Shown here: positions 8,104 to 16,042 of the stretch, one piece after another
Layout: the number at the start of each line of letters is the position of its first letter
Position numbering within the stretch: the first letter of the stretch is position 1
Assembly (NCBI GenBank): GCA_020636915.1
Contig: JACJWV010000004.1
Coordinates: 124,001 to 188,000 of the forward strand
Direction of reading: 5' to 3'
DNA from: Nocardioides sp.
GTDB lineage: Bacteria > Actinomycetota > Actinomycetes > Propionibacteriales > Nocardioidaceae
Length of the DNA stretch: 64,000 nucleotides
Translations under genes and position numbers: made by a program
The notes under the pieces: model-generated
The model's input: the letters and a program-made list of their open reading frames with translations, nothing else
Told to the model about the DNA's origin: nothing
The model's database searches: none

Positions 8104-8480
8104 AGCTGCCTCTCGTAGCTCGCCCACGCCACGTGCGACTCGCGCAGGGTGACCACCAGACGGACCACCGGCCCCAGCCCGGTGGCCCGGGGAGCCAACC
8201 GGTCCGCGACCGCCCTCGCGAGCACCTCGGTCGACGTGTTCACCCCGTCGAAGGCGGGCTCGTCGTCGAGGTTGCGGTAGGTCAGCTCGCCGAGGACCTC
8301 GCGGAGCAGCTCGGTCGCGGCCCCGATGTCGAGCAGGATCCCGTCCGGCCCGAGCTCGGGCCCCGAGAAGGCCGCGTCGACGACGTACGTCGCGCCGTGG
8401 AGCCGCTGCGCCGGCCCGAAGACCTCGCCGCGGAAGCTGTGAGCGACCATCATGTGGTCGCGCACGGTCACCGTGAACAC
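8100..8480 (-). CDS. 6-pyruvoyl-tetrahydropterin-synthase-like protein with degenerate active site
   Basis: A 126-residue T-fold protein of the PTPS/QueD family: HMMVAHSF, GPAQRLHGATY, and a C-terminal VVTLRESHVAWASYE that keeps the pterin-anchoring Glu region. The zinc site is broken. His14 and His28 remain, but the second His of the usual HGH is Ala30, and the catalytic Cys before RLHG is replaced (AQRLHG). From memory, a Streptomyces coelicolor relative (SCO6650) was reported to lack zinc and PTPS activity while keeping a pterin-like pocket. It probably binds a pterin or pyrimidine intermediate. The GTG start directly abuts the dehydrogenase stop. Confidence 0.8.
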   Translation of the reverse strand: MFTVTVRDHMMVAHSFRGEVFGPAQRLHGATYVVDAAFSGPELGPDGILLDIGAATELLREVLGELTYRNLDDEPAFDGVNTSTEVLARAVADRLAPRATGLGPVVRLVVTLRESHVAWASYERQL

Positions 8481-9545
8481 TCAGCAGGTCCTCTCCGTCG
8501 GGGTGGGCGCGGGGTACGCGATGGTGTGGCACAGCGCCGGCAGCGCGCCGGACTCGAGCGCGGCCATCACCTCGGGCAGGTCGGCGAACGGCGACTCACC
8601 GGTGAGGAGCGCGTCGTAGGCCGGGTCACGCAGCAGCCTCAGCGCCAGCGCCAACCGGTCGGCGTGGGTGCGGCTGGACCTGCGGGCGGGGGCGATCGCA
8701 CCGACCTGGCTGGCCCGGACCGCGAGCCGCCCGGCGTGGAAGGCGCCCCCGAGATCGAGGTGCACCCGCCGGTCGCCGTACCAGCTCAGGTCGAGGACGG
8801 TGCCCTCCGGCGCGAGGAGGTCCAGGGACAGCTGGAGCCCGGACGCCGTCGCGCTGGTGTGCACGACGGCGTCCCGCCGGCCGGTCGCGTCCCGGGGGGA
8901 CTGGAACGCGACGCCCAGCTGCTCCGCGACCTCGGCCCGGCCGGGGTCCACGTCGACGAGGGCCACCTCGACCTCGGGGATCCGCGCCAGGAGGCGCGCC
9001 ACGCAGCAGCCCACCATGCCGGCCCCGACGACCGTGACCCGGTCGCCCACCAGCGGGCCGAGGTCCCACAGGGCGTTGAGCGCGGTCTCGACGGTCCCGG
9101 CCAGCACGGCACGCCGGGCCGGGACGTCGTCGGGCACCGGCACCACGGCCGATGCCGGGACGACGTACGCCGTCTGGTGGGGGTGCAGGCAGAACACGGT
9201 CCGTCCCACCAGGTCGTCCAGGTCGTCCAGGTCGTCCAGGTCGTCCGGGTCGTCCGGTCCGCGCTCGACGACGCCCACGCTGAGGTAGCCGTACTTCACC
9301 GGCCCCGGGAACGACCCGTCCTGGAACGGCGCCCGCATCTCCTCCCACTGGCTCTTCGGGACCCCGCCCCGGAACACCAGCGTCTCGGTGCCGCGGCTGA
9401 CCCCGGAGTGCACCGTGCGCACGAGGACCTCGCCGGGTCCCGGCTCGGGCAGTGCCACGGGCCGGATGTCTCCCTGCCCGGGCGCGCGCACCCAGAACGC
9501 GGCCGCCGTGAACCCCGACGGCGCCGTCTCCGTACGACTGGTCAC
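8481..9545 (-). CDS. Zinc-type alcohol dehydrogenase-like (MDR) oxidoreductase
   Basis: A 354-residue MDR-superfamily protein. An N-terminal GroES-like domain (PEPGPGEVLVRTVHSGVSRGTE) is followed by a Rossmann domain with VTVVGAGMVGCCVARLL. Classical zinc-binding Cys clusters are not obvious. The N-terminal domain holds an acidic low-complexity run, four DDL triplets, encoded by perfect 9-bp tandem repeats. It is the first gene of the operon that continues through the PTPS-like, GT4, flippase, RibD-C-like and ribA genes. The GTG start lies only 20 bp from the divergent gene. Substrate unknown. Confidence 0.8.
   Translation of the reverse strand: MTSRTETAPSGFTAAAFWVRAPGQGDIRPVALPEPGPGEVLVRTVHSGVSRGTETLVFRGGVPKSQWEEMRAPFQDGSFPGPVKYGYLSVGVVERGPDDPDDLDDLDDLDDLVGRTVFCLHPHQTAYVVPASAVVPVPDDVPARRAVLAGTVETALNALWDLGPLVGDRVTVVGAGMVGCCVARLLARIPEVEVALVDVDPGRAEVAEQLGVAFQSPRDATGRRDAVVHTSATASGLQLSLDLLAPEGTVLDLSWYGDRRVHLDLGGAFHAGRLAVRASQVGAIAPARRSSRTHADRLALALRLLRDPAYDALLTGESPFADLPEVMAALESGALPALCHTIAYPAPTPTERTC
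9211..9255. repeat. 9-bp tandem repeat inside the MDR gene
   Basis: Four perfect copies of AGGTCGTCC and a fifth with one change encode repeated Asp-Asp-Leu on the minus strand. Unit changes would keep the frame, so length variation among strains is likely. Confidence 0.85.
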
Positions 9546-9565
9546 ACCTCACACACGGAGGCACC

Positions 9566-11614
9566 GTGCCGCTGGTTCACCGACCTGCAGATGTCGTGAC
9601 CGGGGTCCGCGCCGCCCTCGCGGTCACGGTGGCGGTCCTCGGGCCCACGGGCTGGGTCCTGTGGCTGGTGGTCGCCGCCCTCGCGCTGGACTGGGTCGAC
9701 GGCCAGGTCGCCCGGCGCACCGGCACCACGTCGGCGTTCGGCGCCCGCTTCGACATGGAGACCGACGCGTTCCTCATCGCGGTGCTCAGCTGCTACGCCG
9801 CAGCGACCTACGGCTGGTGGGTCCTGGGGATCGGTGCCGCGCGCTACCTGCTCTGGCTCGCCGAGCGCGTCCTGCCCTGGCTGCGTCGGCCGGTGCCGCC
9901 GCGCCACTGGCGCAAGGTCGTCGCCGCCGTCCAGGGGATCGTCCTCGCCACGGCGGTCTCGGGGCTGGTCCCCGCCGCGCTCACCGAGGCGCTGCTCGTG
10001 GTCGCCCTCGCGCTGCTGGCGGAGTCGTTCGGCCGCGACGTGTGGTGGCTGTGGCGGACCCGGCGGCCCGAGCTCGCCGACCGTCCCTACCCGACCGGGG
10101 GCGGGACCACCCTCGTCTCGGTCGGCGTGGTCTGGGCCGCCCTCACCCTGCCCGAGCACCCCGGTGACCTGCTCCGGCTCCCGGTCGACGCCCTGCTGGT
10201 GCTCGGGGTCGCGCTGCTGCCGTGGCGCGCCGCCCGGCGGGTGGCCGCGGGGCTCCTCGGCGTGGGGCTCGGCGCCGTGGTCGTGCTCGGCGCCTTCGAC
10301 GTCGGCTTCCGGACCTTCCTGGACCGGCCGTTCGACCCGACCACGGACTGGGTCTACCTCGGGCCGGGGGTGGGCGTGCTCGGCGACTCGATCGGCGTGC
10401 CGGCCGCGCGGGCGACGGCGGTCGCTGCCGGGCTGGTCGTGCTGGCCGTGCTGGTGGTGGTCCCGCTGGCGACCGTGCGGGTCGCCGGCACCGCGGCTCG
10501 GCACCGGCGTGCCGTCCTCGGGCTCGGCGTCGTGCTGGTCCTCGCCGGCCTCGCGCGGGTCGGGTCCACCGATGCCACCGCGCTGGCGTACGACGAGGTG
10601 GCGCAGGTCCGCGCGGACCTGGCCGACCGGCGGACGTTCGGGCGCGAGATCGCTGCGGACCCCTATGCCGACGCCCCGGCCGCCCGGCTGCTGCGCGGTC
10701 TGCAGGGCAAGGACGTCCTCGTGGTCTTCGTGGAGTCCTACGGCCGCGTCGCGGTGCAGGACTCGACCTTCTCCCCCGGGGTCGACGCCGTCCTCGACGA
10801 CGGCAGCCGGCGACTGCGCCGGGCCGGCTGGCAGGCGCGCAGCGCGTTCCTCACCTCCCCGACCTTCGGCGCGGCCAGCTGGCTCGCTCACTCGACGCTG
10901 CAGTCGGGCCTGTGGGTCGACAGCCAGCGCCGCTACGAGCAGCTGCTCGGCTCCGACCGGCTCACCCTCACCTCGGCCTTCGCCGACGCCGGGTGGCGCA
11001 CGGTCTTCGACGTCCCCGCGAACACGCGGGACTGGCCCGAGGGCCAGGACTTCTACGGCTTCGACCGCCTCTACGACTCCCGCAGCGTCGGTTACGCCGG
11101 ACCACAGTTCGGCTACGCGCCGATGCCCGACCAGTTCACCCTGGCCGCCTTCCAGCGCCTCGAGCTCGACCCGGCCGACCACCCGCCGGTGTTCGGCGAG
11201 ATCGACCTGGTCTCCAGCCACCACCCGTGGGCGCCCTCGCCGCTGCCGGTGCCGTGGGACCGCGTCGGCGACGGGTCGGTCTTCGACGACGCCCCGACCC
11301 AGCCGGGGTCGTCGGACGTGCAGGTCCTCTACGGCGAGTCGATCGAGTACACGATGGGCACCCTGGTCTCCTGGCTCGAGCAGCAGCCCGACCCGGACCT
11401 GGTGCTGCTCGTGCTCGGCGACCACCAGCCGCACTCCTACGTCACCGGGCCGAACCCGGGGCACGACGTCCCGGTCTCCCTGGTCGCCCGCGACCCGGCG
11501 GTCCTGCGTCGCATCGCGGACTGGGGCTGGCAGCCCGGGATCCACCCCTCACCCCGGGCGCCGGTCTGGCCGATGGCCGCCGTCCGCGACCGGTTCCTCC
11601 GCGCGTTCGGCTGA
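9566..11614 (+). CDS. CDP-alcohol phosphotransferase fused to an alkaline-phosphatase/sulfatase-superfamily domain
   Basis: A 682-residue two-domain membrane protein. The first 170 residues carry a complete CDP-alcohol phosphotransferase signature, DG-x2-AR-x8-G-x3-D-x3-D (D45, G46, R50, G59, D63, D67), plus membrane helices. A middle section adds four to five more helices. From about residue 380 an extracytoplasmic alkaline-phosphatase-fold domain follows (VLVVFVES, SSHHPW, LGDHQPHSY), similar to LTA-synthase/sulfatase proteins. A good GGAGG precedes the GTG start. It is divergent from, and 20 bp away from, the pterin/pyrimidine operon, so it probably belongs to the same envelope pathway. 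Confidence 0.85.
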   Translation: MPLVHRPADVVTGVRAALAVTVAVLGPTGWVLWLVVAALALDWVDGQVARRTGTTSAFGARFDMETDAFLIAVLSCYAAATYGWWVLGIGAARYLLWLAERVLPWLRRPVPPRHWRKVVAAVQGIVLATAVSGLVPAALTEALLVVALALLAESFGRDVWWLWRTRRPELADRPYPTGGGTTLVSVGVVWAALTLPEHPGDLLRLPVDALLVLGVALLPWRAARRVAAGLLGVGLGAVVVLGAFDVGFRTFLDRPFDPTTDWVYLGPGVGVLGDSIGVPAARATAVAAGLVVLAVLVVVPLATVRVAGTAARHRRAVLGLGVVLVLAGLARVGSTDATALAYDEVAQVRADLADRRTFGREIAADPYADAPAARLLRGLQGKDVLVVFVESYGRVAVQDSTFSPGVDAVLDDGSRRLRRAGWQARSAFLTSPTFGAASWLAHSTLQSGLWVDSQRRYEQLLGSDRLTLTSAFADAGWRTVFDVPANTRDWPEGQDFYGFDRLYDSRSVGYAGPQFGYAPMPDQFTLAAFQRLELDPADHPPVFGEIDLVSSHHPWAPSPLPVPWDRVGDGSVFDDAPTQPGSSDVQVLYGESIEYTMGTLVSWLEQQPDPDLVLLVLGDHQPHSYVTGPNPGHDVPVSLVARDPAVLRRIADWGWQPGIHPSPRAPVWPMAAVRDRFLRAFG

Positions 11615-11617
11615 GCG

Positions 11618-12313
11618 TCAGCCGGTGAGCTCGAGGACCCGCTGCCCGGTCTCGGTGCGCACCTCGACCGAGTCGATCTCGGCCGTGCTCAGCGCGGTCG
11701 CCCCGGTCACGTGCATCGTCCTGCCGGGCAGCGCCCGCCACGTCGCCACCTGCTCGGAGCCGCCGTCGCGGGTGTGGACCACGAGGGCGTAGGTGTGCGG
11801 CGCCTCCTGATAGCCGCCGGCAGGCTCGTCGTAGCTGCAGGTCAGGTCGAGCCGGGTCCCCCACGCGACCGGGGTCAGCGCGAGCTCGCCCCACACCGCG
11901 GTCTGGCCGTCGACCTGGGACATCTGGCGTGCCGCTGCCAGGGTGGGCACCGCCTGCGAGGGGGTGTCGCCGCCATCGCCGGTCGTCGCCACCACCGCGG
12001 CCGTGCCCACGCCGAGCACGACGACCGCGGCGGCGGCGACGAGCCCGGCCGTCCACCGGCGGCGGACCTGCTGCCGGCGTACCTCCGCCACCAGCGTGGG
12101 GAGCAGCGTGGGCGGCACCGGCTCCGGCTCGGGGGCGTGCTCGACGACCTCCGCGGAGACCTGCGCGAGCAGGCCCGGGAGCCCGGCGAGGTCGCGGACC
12201 GCCGCCGAGCAGGGCGGGCAGGTGGCCAGGTGCCGCTCGAACTCCAGGCGCTCGTCGGGTGCGAGCGCGCCGAGCACGTAGGCGCCGTCGAGGTGGCCGT
12301 GGGTGCAGCTCAT
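11618..12313 (-). CDS. Zinc-finger anti-sigma factor, single-pass membrane protein
   Basis: A 231-residue protein. An N-terminal anti-sigma zinc finger with H-x3-C-x2-C (HLATCPPC) precedes a linker, one membrane helix at about residues 86-110, and an extracytoplasmic C-terminal domain of about 115 residues. Such proteins hold their ECF sigma factor inactive at the membrane until a signal arrives. The start overlaps the sigma gene stop (ATGA), the classic arrangement. The 3' end is 3 bp from the convergent fusion gene. Confidence 0.85.
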   Translation of the reverse strand: MSCTHGHLDGAYVLGALAPDERLEFERHLATCPPCSAAVRDLAGLPGLLAQVSAEVVEHAPEPEPVPPTLLPTLVAEVRRQQVRRRWTAGLVAAAAVVVLGVGTAAVVATTGDGGDTPSQAVPTLAAARQMSQVDGQTAVWGELALTPVAWGTRLDLTCSYDEPAGGYQEAPHTYALVVHTRDGGSEQVATWRALPGRTMHVTGATALSTAEIDSVEVRTETGQRVLELTG

Positions 12314-12822
12314 GCCACGACCCCCATCTCCTCGAGCGCCAGGCGCAGCGCGCGCAGGGCGTAGTGGGTGCGGGACTTCACGGTTCCTTCCGGTATCCCC
12401 AGGCGCCGGGAGGCCTCGGCCACCGACTGCCCGCGGTAGTAGCACTCGAGCAGGACGGCGCGGTGCTCGGCCGACAGCCGGGACAGCGCGTCGGCGACCA
12501 CCCAGGACTGCAGCAGCTGGTCGGTGCGGTCCGCGTCGACCGGCACCTCTGGTACGTCGGCGACGGCCAGCTCGCTGCGCGCGCGCTTGGTGCGCCACTC
12601 GTCGATGACGATGTTGCGGGCCACGGTGAACAGCCAGGCCCGCACCGAGCCCGTGGTGCGGTCCAGCTTCGACGCGTTGCGCCACGCGCGCAGCAGGGTC
12701 TCCTGGACGACGTCCTCCGCGCGGGCGCGGTCGTGCCCGGTCAGGCTGAGGCAGTAGCCCCACAGCGCCGCGGCGTGCTCGTCGTGCAGCTGCGTCATCG
12801 TCTCGACCCGACCCTGGCTCAT
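12310..12822 (-). CDS. ECF sigma-70 factor
   Basis: A 170-residue sigma factor with region 2 (ARAEDVVQETLLRAWRN, then RAWLFTVARNIVIDEWR) and region 4 (LSAEHRAVLLECYYRGQSVAEASRRLGIPEGTVKSRTHYALRALR). There is no extended C-terminal domain. It recruits RNA polymerase to stress promoters and is controlled by the overlapping zinc-finger anti-sigma. The regulon cannot be told from this window. Confidence 0.92.
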   Translation of the reverse strand: MSQGRVETMTQLHDEHAAALWGYCLSLTGHDRARAEDVVQETLLRAWRNASKLDRTTGSVRAWLFTVARNIVIDEWRTKRARSELAVADVPEVPVDADRTDQLLQSWVVADALSRLSAEHRAVLLECYYRGQSVAEASRRLGIPEGTVKSRTHYALRALRLALEEMGVVA

Positions 12823-12876
12823 CGCACCTCCACCCCTGTCACGGGCGGGAGGCCCGGTCGGTTCAAGGGACCGCTG

Positions 12877-15015
12877 TCACGCCGCGGTCAGTCGCTCCTC
12901 GAGGGCCTGCGTCAGCAGGGCGACCAGCGCCTCGAGCTGGACGTCGACCGAGGAGCCGATCTCCTCGTCGGAGCCGTCGAGCGCCACCGCGGCGAGCCCG
13001 GCCTTGCTGTCGATGAGCTCGGCGACCCGGGTGTCGATCGTCTGCGAGGCGATGATGCGCCACGCCGTGACCGGCTCCTCCTGACCGATGCGGTGGACCC
13101 GGTCGATCGCCTGGGTCTGCTCGGCGTCGGTCCACGAGAGCTCGGCGAGGACGACGTTCGAGGCGACCTGGAGGTTGACGCCGACGCCCGCCGCGGTGAG
13201 CGAGCAGACGATGACGGCGACCTCCGGGTCGGTGGTGAACGCGTCGATGTTGCGCTGCCGGACGGTCGTGGTCTGGTCGCCGCGGATCGAGGAGTACCGC
13301 AGCCCGCGGCTGCGGAAGGTCTCCTCGGCGGCGTCCATCACCTCGATGTGCTTGGCGAAGAAGACGACCTTGCCGACGCTGCGGGCCAGCTGGGCCGCGT
13401 AGTCCGCCGACAGCCCCGCCTTCGCCTTGCCGATGCGCCGCATCATGCTGAAGACGTTCTCGCCCGTCGAGGTGTCCATGTCCTCGCGCTCCCACGTCGC
13501 GACGCGACGCACGAGCTCGTGGTCGATGCCCTCGACGGTGCGACCCTCCTTGCGGGTGGCGAGCGCCATCTCGTAGCGCTCGACCAGGCGGCGGGCCAGC
13601 TCGCGCTCGGCCTCGCGGATCGAGCGGCCGGCCTCGTCGTCGAGCTCGACCGGCAGGTCAGCGATCCGGCGGGCCGGGATGTCGGCGGCGACGTCGATCT
13701 TGCGGCGGCGGACGATGCCCATGTCGACGACGGCGCGGCGGGCGTTGGGGTAGAAGCTCGGGTCCGCCGGGGTGAGGCCGGTGTCCTCCAGGGCGTCCAT
13801 GAGGCCGCCCAGCGGACGCTTCTCGTCGATCCAGCCGAGGAACTCCCAGATCGCCTGGAAGTCCTCGATGTCGTTGATGAGCGGCGTGCCCGTCAGTGCC
13901 ATCAGCAGCGGCCGCCCGAACCGGCTGCGGATCCGGTCGGCGAGGTGCAGCACGTGCTGGGAGCGCTGCGAGGACTTGTTCTTGATGAAGTGCGCCTCGT
14001 CGACGACCATGCCGCGCATGCCGTGGTTGCCGAGCCACCCGACGTGGCGGTCGAGGATCTCGTAGTTGACGACGAAGATGTCGGCGTACCCGTCGACGTC
14101 CTCACCGTCGCCGTGGATGACCGTCACCGACTTCTCGGGCGTCCAGAGACCGACCTCGCGCGCCCAGTTCATCTTCACGACGTTGGGGACGACGACCAGC
14201 AGCGGGTAGGCGTCGGCCGCCTGCGCGGCCAGCAGCGCCTGGGCCGTCTTGCCCAGGCCGGGCTCGTCGGCGAGCAGGAAGGTGCGGTGGCCGTCGGCCG
14301 CGGCGGCGACGAGCTGCCCCTGGTGGTGCATCAGCTCGCGGCCGGCCGGGAGGCGGACCTGCTCGGGCTCGGGGAGCGGCATGCAGGAGACGCCGTTGCT
14401 GGCGTACTCGAAGGACCGGAACAGGGGGCCGAGGAGCTCCCAGCCCGCGAGCCGCCGGGGCCGCCCGCTGCCCTGCTGGACGACGGAGAAGTCCGGCGGC
14501 AGGAAGGGGTTCGCGAGCTGCCGGGAGATCACCGACTGGGGTACGACGCGCCGGCTGGTCGTGACCGGGGCGTCGGCCGGGTCGGGTTCGACGACCTCCT
14601 CCTCGGGCACGTCGACGCCGGCCTGGAGGAGCATCCGCCGCCGCAGGTCGTGGGCGTCGTCGGACACCTCGGCGTCCTCGGCGAGCAGCATCAGCAGCGA
14701 GGTGTGGCGAGCAGCCGTCTTCGCCAGGATGGTCGCGATGCCGTCGAGCCGCTTGAGCTGGTCGGCGCGGTGGGCCTCGGTGGCCTCGGTGTCGGCCTTC
14801 ACGCTGGCCCGCTCCTCGCGGACCAGGAGGGCGACGACCTGGAACTTGGTGCGGACCGACCCGTTCACCGAGCCGCGCTGGACCGCGGTCTCGACCTCGC
14901 GGACCGCTCGGGCGAGCACGGGGATGATGCCCTCGTTGTCGAGCGCACGTCCCCGGCGCTGGTTGCGCGCGGGTGAACGACGGTTCGCCTGCTGGCGCTG
15001 GCCCTGTCGAGCCAA
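12877..15015 (-). CDS. SNF2-family DEAH helicase (SMARCAL1/HepA-like)
   Basis: A 712-residue SF2 translocase. A basic, Gln/Arg-rich N-terminus precedes the helicase core: Walker A DEPGLGKTAQAL near residue 250, DEAH near 337, LTGTPLIND, and the C-terminal motif DRVHRIGQ near 640. The short core without large insertions resembles single-protein fork-remodelling helicases more than RapA. It stands alone downstream of a 5' region holding a CCCGGGTC-GA-GACCCGGG hairpin. Probably DNA-repair related. Confidence 0.85.
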   Translation of the reverse strand: MARQGQRQQANRRSPARNQRRGRALDNEGIIPVLARAVREVETAVQRGSVNGSVRTKFQVVALLVREERASVKADTEATEAHRADQLKRLDGIATILAKTAARHTSLLMLLAEDAEVSDDAHDLRRRMLLQAGVDVPEEEVVEPDPADAPVTTSRRVVPQSVISRQLANPFLPPDFSVVQQGSGRPRRLAGWELLGPLFRSFEYASNGVSCMPLPEPEQVRLPAGRELMHHQGQLVAAAADGHRTFLLADEPGLGKTAQALLAAQAADAYPLLVVVPNVVKMNWAREVGLWTPEKSVTVIHGDGEDVDGYADIFVVNYEILDRHVGWLGNHGMRGMVVDEAHFIKNKSSQRSQHVLHLADRIRSRFGRPLLMALTGTPLINDIEDFQAIWEFLGWIDEKRPLGGLMDALEDTGLTPADPSFYPNARRAVVDMGIVRRRKIDVAADIPARRIADLPVELDDEAGRSIREAERELARRLVERYEMALATRKEGRTVEGIDHELVRRVATWEREDMDTSTGENVFSMMRRIGKAKAGLSADYAAQLARSVGKVVFFAKHIEVMDAAEETFRSRGLRYSSIRGDQTTTVRQRNIDAFTTDPEVAVIVCSLTAAGVGVNLQVASNVVLAELSWTDAEQTQAIDRVHRIGQEEPVTAWRIIASQTIDTRVAELIDSKAGLAAVALDGSDEEIGSSVDVQLEALVALLTQALEERLTAA

Positions 15016-15034
15016 GGACCCCTCCTCCGCAGTG

Positions 15035-15052
15035 CCCGGGTCGAGACCCGGG
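15035..15052. repeat. GC hairpin upstream of the SNF2 helicase gene
   Basis: CCCGGGTC GA GACCCGGG forms an 8-bp perfect palindrome arm pair about 20 bp upstream of the helicase start on the minus strand. It could be a 5'-leader structure or operator. Confidence 0.5.
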
Positions 15053-15200
15053 TACCGATCTGGTGCTGCGCTGCTGGTGCGGCGCCTGGTGTGCGACTAC
15101 GACGGCCCACCCAGCGGCCGGGAGAGCCACCCGTGAGCGATCGATCGGCGGTCGACCGGTCAGACGGTCGACCTGGTGTGCCGCACCCACCGACGGGCAC

Positions 15201-15258
15201 GAGATGACCGCCGGTGCGCGGCCATCGTAGCAGCCGGACCGCTGTCCGCGGTCATCTC
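15201..15258. repeat. 11-bp inverted repeat in the helicase/hydrolase intergenic region
   Basis: GAGATGACCGC (15201-15211) and GCGGTCATCTC (15248-15258) are perfect inverted arms separated by 36 bp, ending 12 bp before the hydrolase ATG. This looks like a spaced operator or a folded leader. Confidence 0.55.
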
Positions 15259-15270
15259 TACCGTGTCCCC

Positions 15271-15999
15271 ATGACCGACTCCCCTGCTCCCGCCTCCCCG
15301 ATCGTCCTGGTGCCCGGCTGGTGGCTGGGCGCCTGGGCCTGGGACGGCGTCGCCGACCGGCTCCGCGCCGGCGGCCACACCGTCACCGCCCTCACGCTGC
15401 CCGGGCTCGAGCCCGACCATCCCGACCGCGGCTCGGTCTCGCTGGCCGACCAGGCCGACGCCGTCGTGGCGGCCGTCGAGGCCCACGACCGCCCGGTCGT
15501 GCTGGCGGTGCACAGCGGCGCCAGCCAGCCCGGGTACGTCGCCAGCGACCGCGTGCCCGACCGGATCGCCGCGATGGTCTACGTCGACACGGCGCCGGGG
15601 CACGGCGCGATCAAGGACGACGTCGAGGGTCCGGAGTTCCCCCTGCCCCCGACCTGGGAGGAGCTCGGCGAGAACCTCGACGGGATCCCCGAGGAGCGGC
15701 TCGCCGAGTTCCGCGAGCGGGCGGTGCCCGAGCCGGCAGGTCCGATGCGCGAGGCGCCCGCGCTGGGCGACCCGGCCCGGCTGGCCGTACCGTCGGTGGT
15801 CGTCGCCACCGCCTTCCCGGCCGCGGAGTACCAGCAGGCGGCCGCGCAGGGCGCGCCGTGGCTGGCCGGGCTGACCGAGCTCACCGACGTCACCTATGTC
15901 GACCTGCCGACGTCGCACTGGCCGATGTGGTCGCGCCCCGACGAGCTCGCCGACCTGATCGGCGCGGTGGCGACCGGCGGGCCGTCGGCGGTGGGGTGA
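15271..15999 (+). CDS. Alpha/beta-hydrolase-fold protein
   Basis: A 242-residue protein with an oxyanion-loop segment VLVPGWWLGAWAW, a nucleophile elbow AVHSGAS and a C-terminal SHWPMW His. This is the usual Ser-Asp-His layout, although the elbow has Val where the first Gly of GxSxG normally sits. Short members like this include esterases and epoxide hydrolase-like enzymes. I chose the ATG because the upstream part of the frame is low-complexity Arg/His and has no RBS. Confidence 0.75.
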   Translation: MTDSPAPASPIVLVPGWWLGAWAWDGVADRLRAGGHTVTALTLPGLEPDHPDRGSVSLADQADAVVAAVEAHDRPVVLAVHSGASQPGYVASDRVPDRIAAMVYVDTAPGHGAIKDDVEGPEFPLPPTWEELGENLDGIPEERLAEFRERAVPEPAGPMREAPALGDPARLAVPSVVVATAFPAAEYQQAAAQGAPWLAGLTELTDVTYVDLPTSHWPMWSRPDELADLIGAVATGGPSAVG

Positions 16000-16010
16000 G
16001 ACCGCAATAG

Positions 16011-16042
16011 TTGCCCCAGACAATCATATGTATCCTGCATAG
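16011..16042 (+). promoter_or_regulatory. Promoter with palindrome in front of the MFS gene
   Basis: An AT-richer pocket holds TTGCCC (16011-16016) and TATCCT (16031-16036), and the GTG start lies 7 nt after the -10 hexamer. The transcript is therefore probably leaderless. The -10 is embedded in an imperfect palindrome, TATGTA-TCC-TGCATA, a likely binding site for the MarR regulator encoded convergently at the end of the MFS gene. The -35/-10 spacing of 14 bp is short, which weakens the -35 call. Confidence 0.5.

Noticed and set aside
9211..9255. Possible frameshift or sequencing artefact in the MDR gene
   Set aside because: The 9-bp units are multiples of three and the frame is intact on both sides, so it is an in-frame repeat.
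15016..15270. tRNA or small RNA gene in the helicase/hydrolase gap
   Set aside because: Hairpins are present, but no cloverleaf or conserved tRNA boxes are visible.
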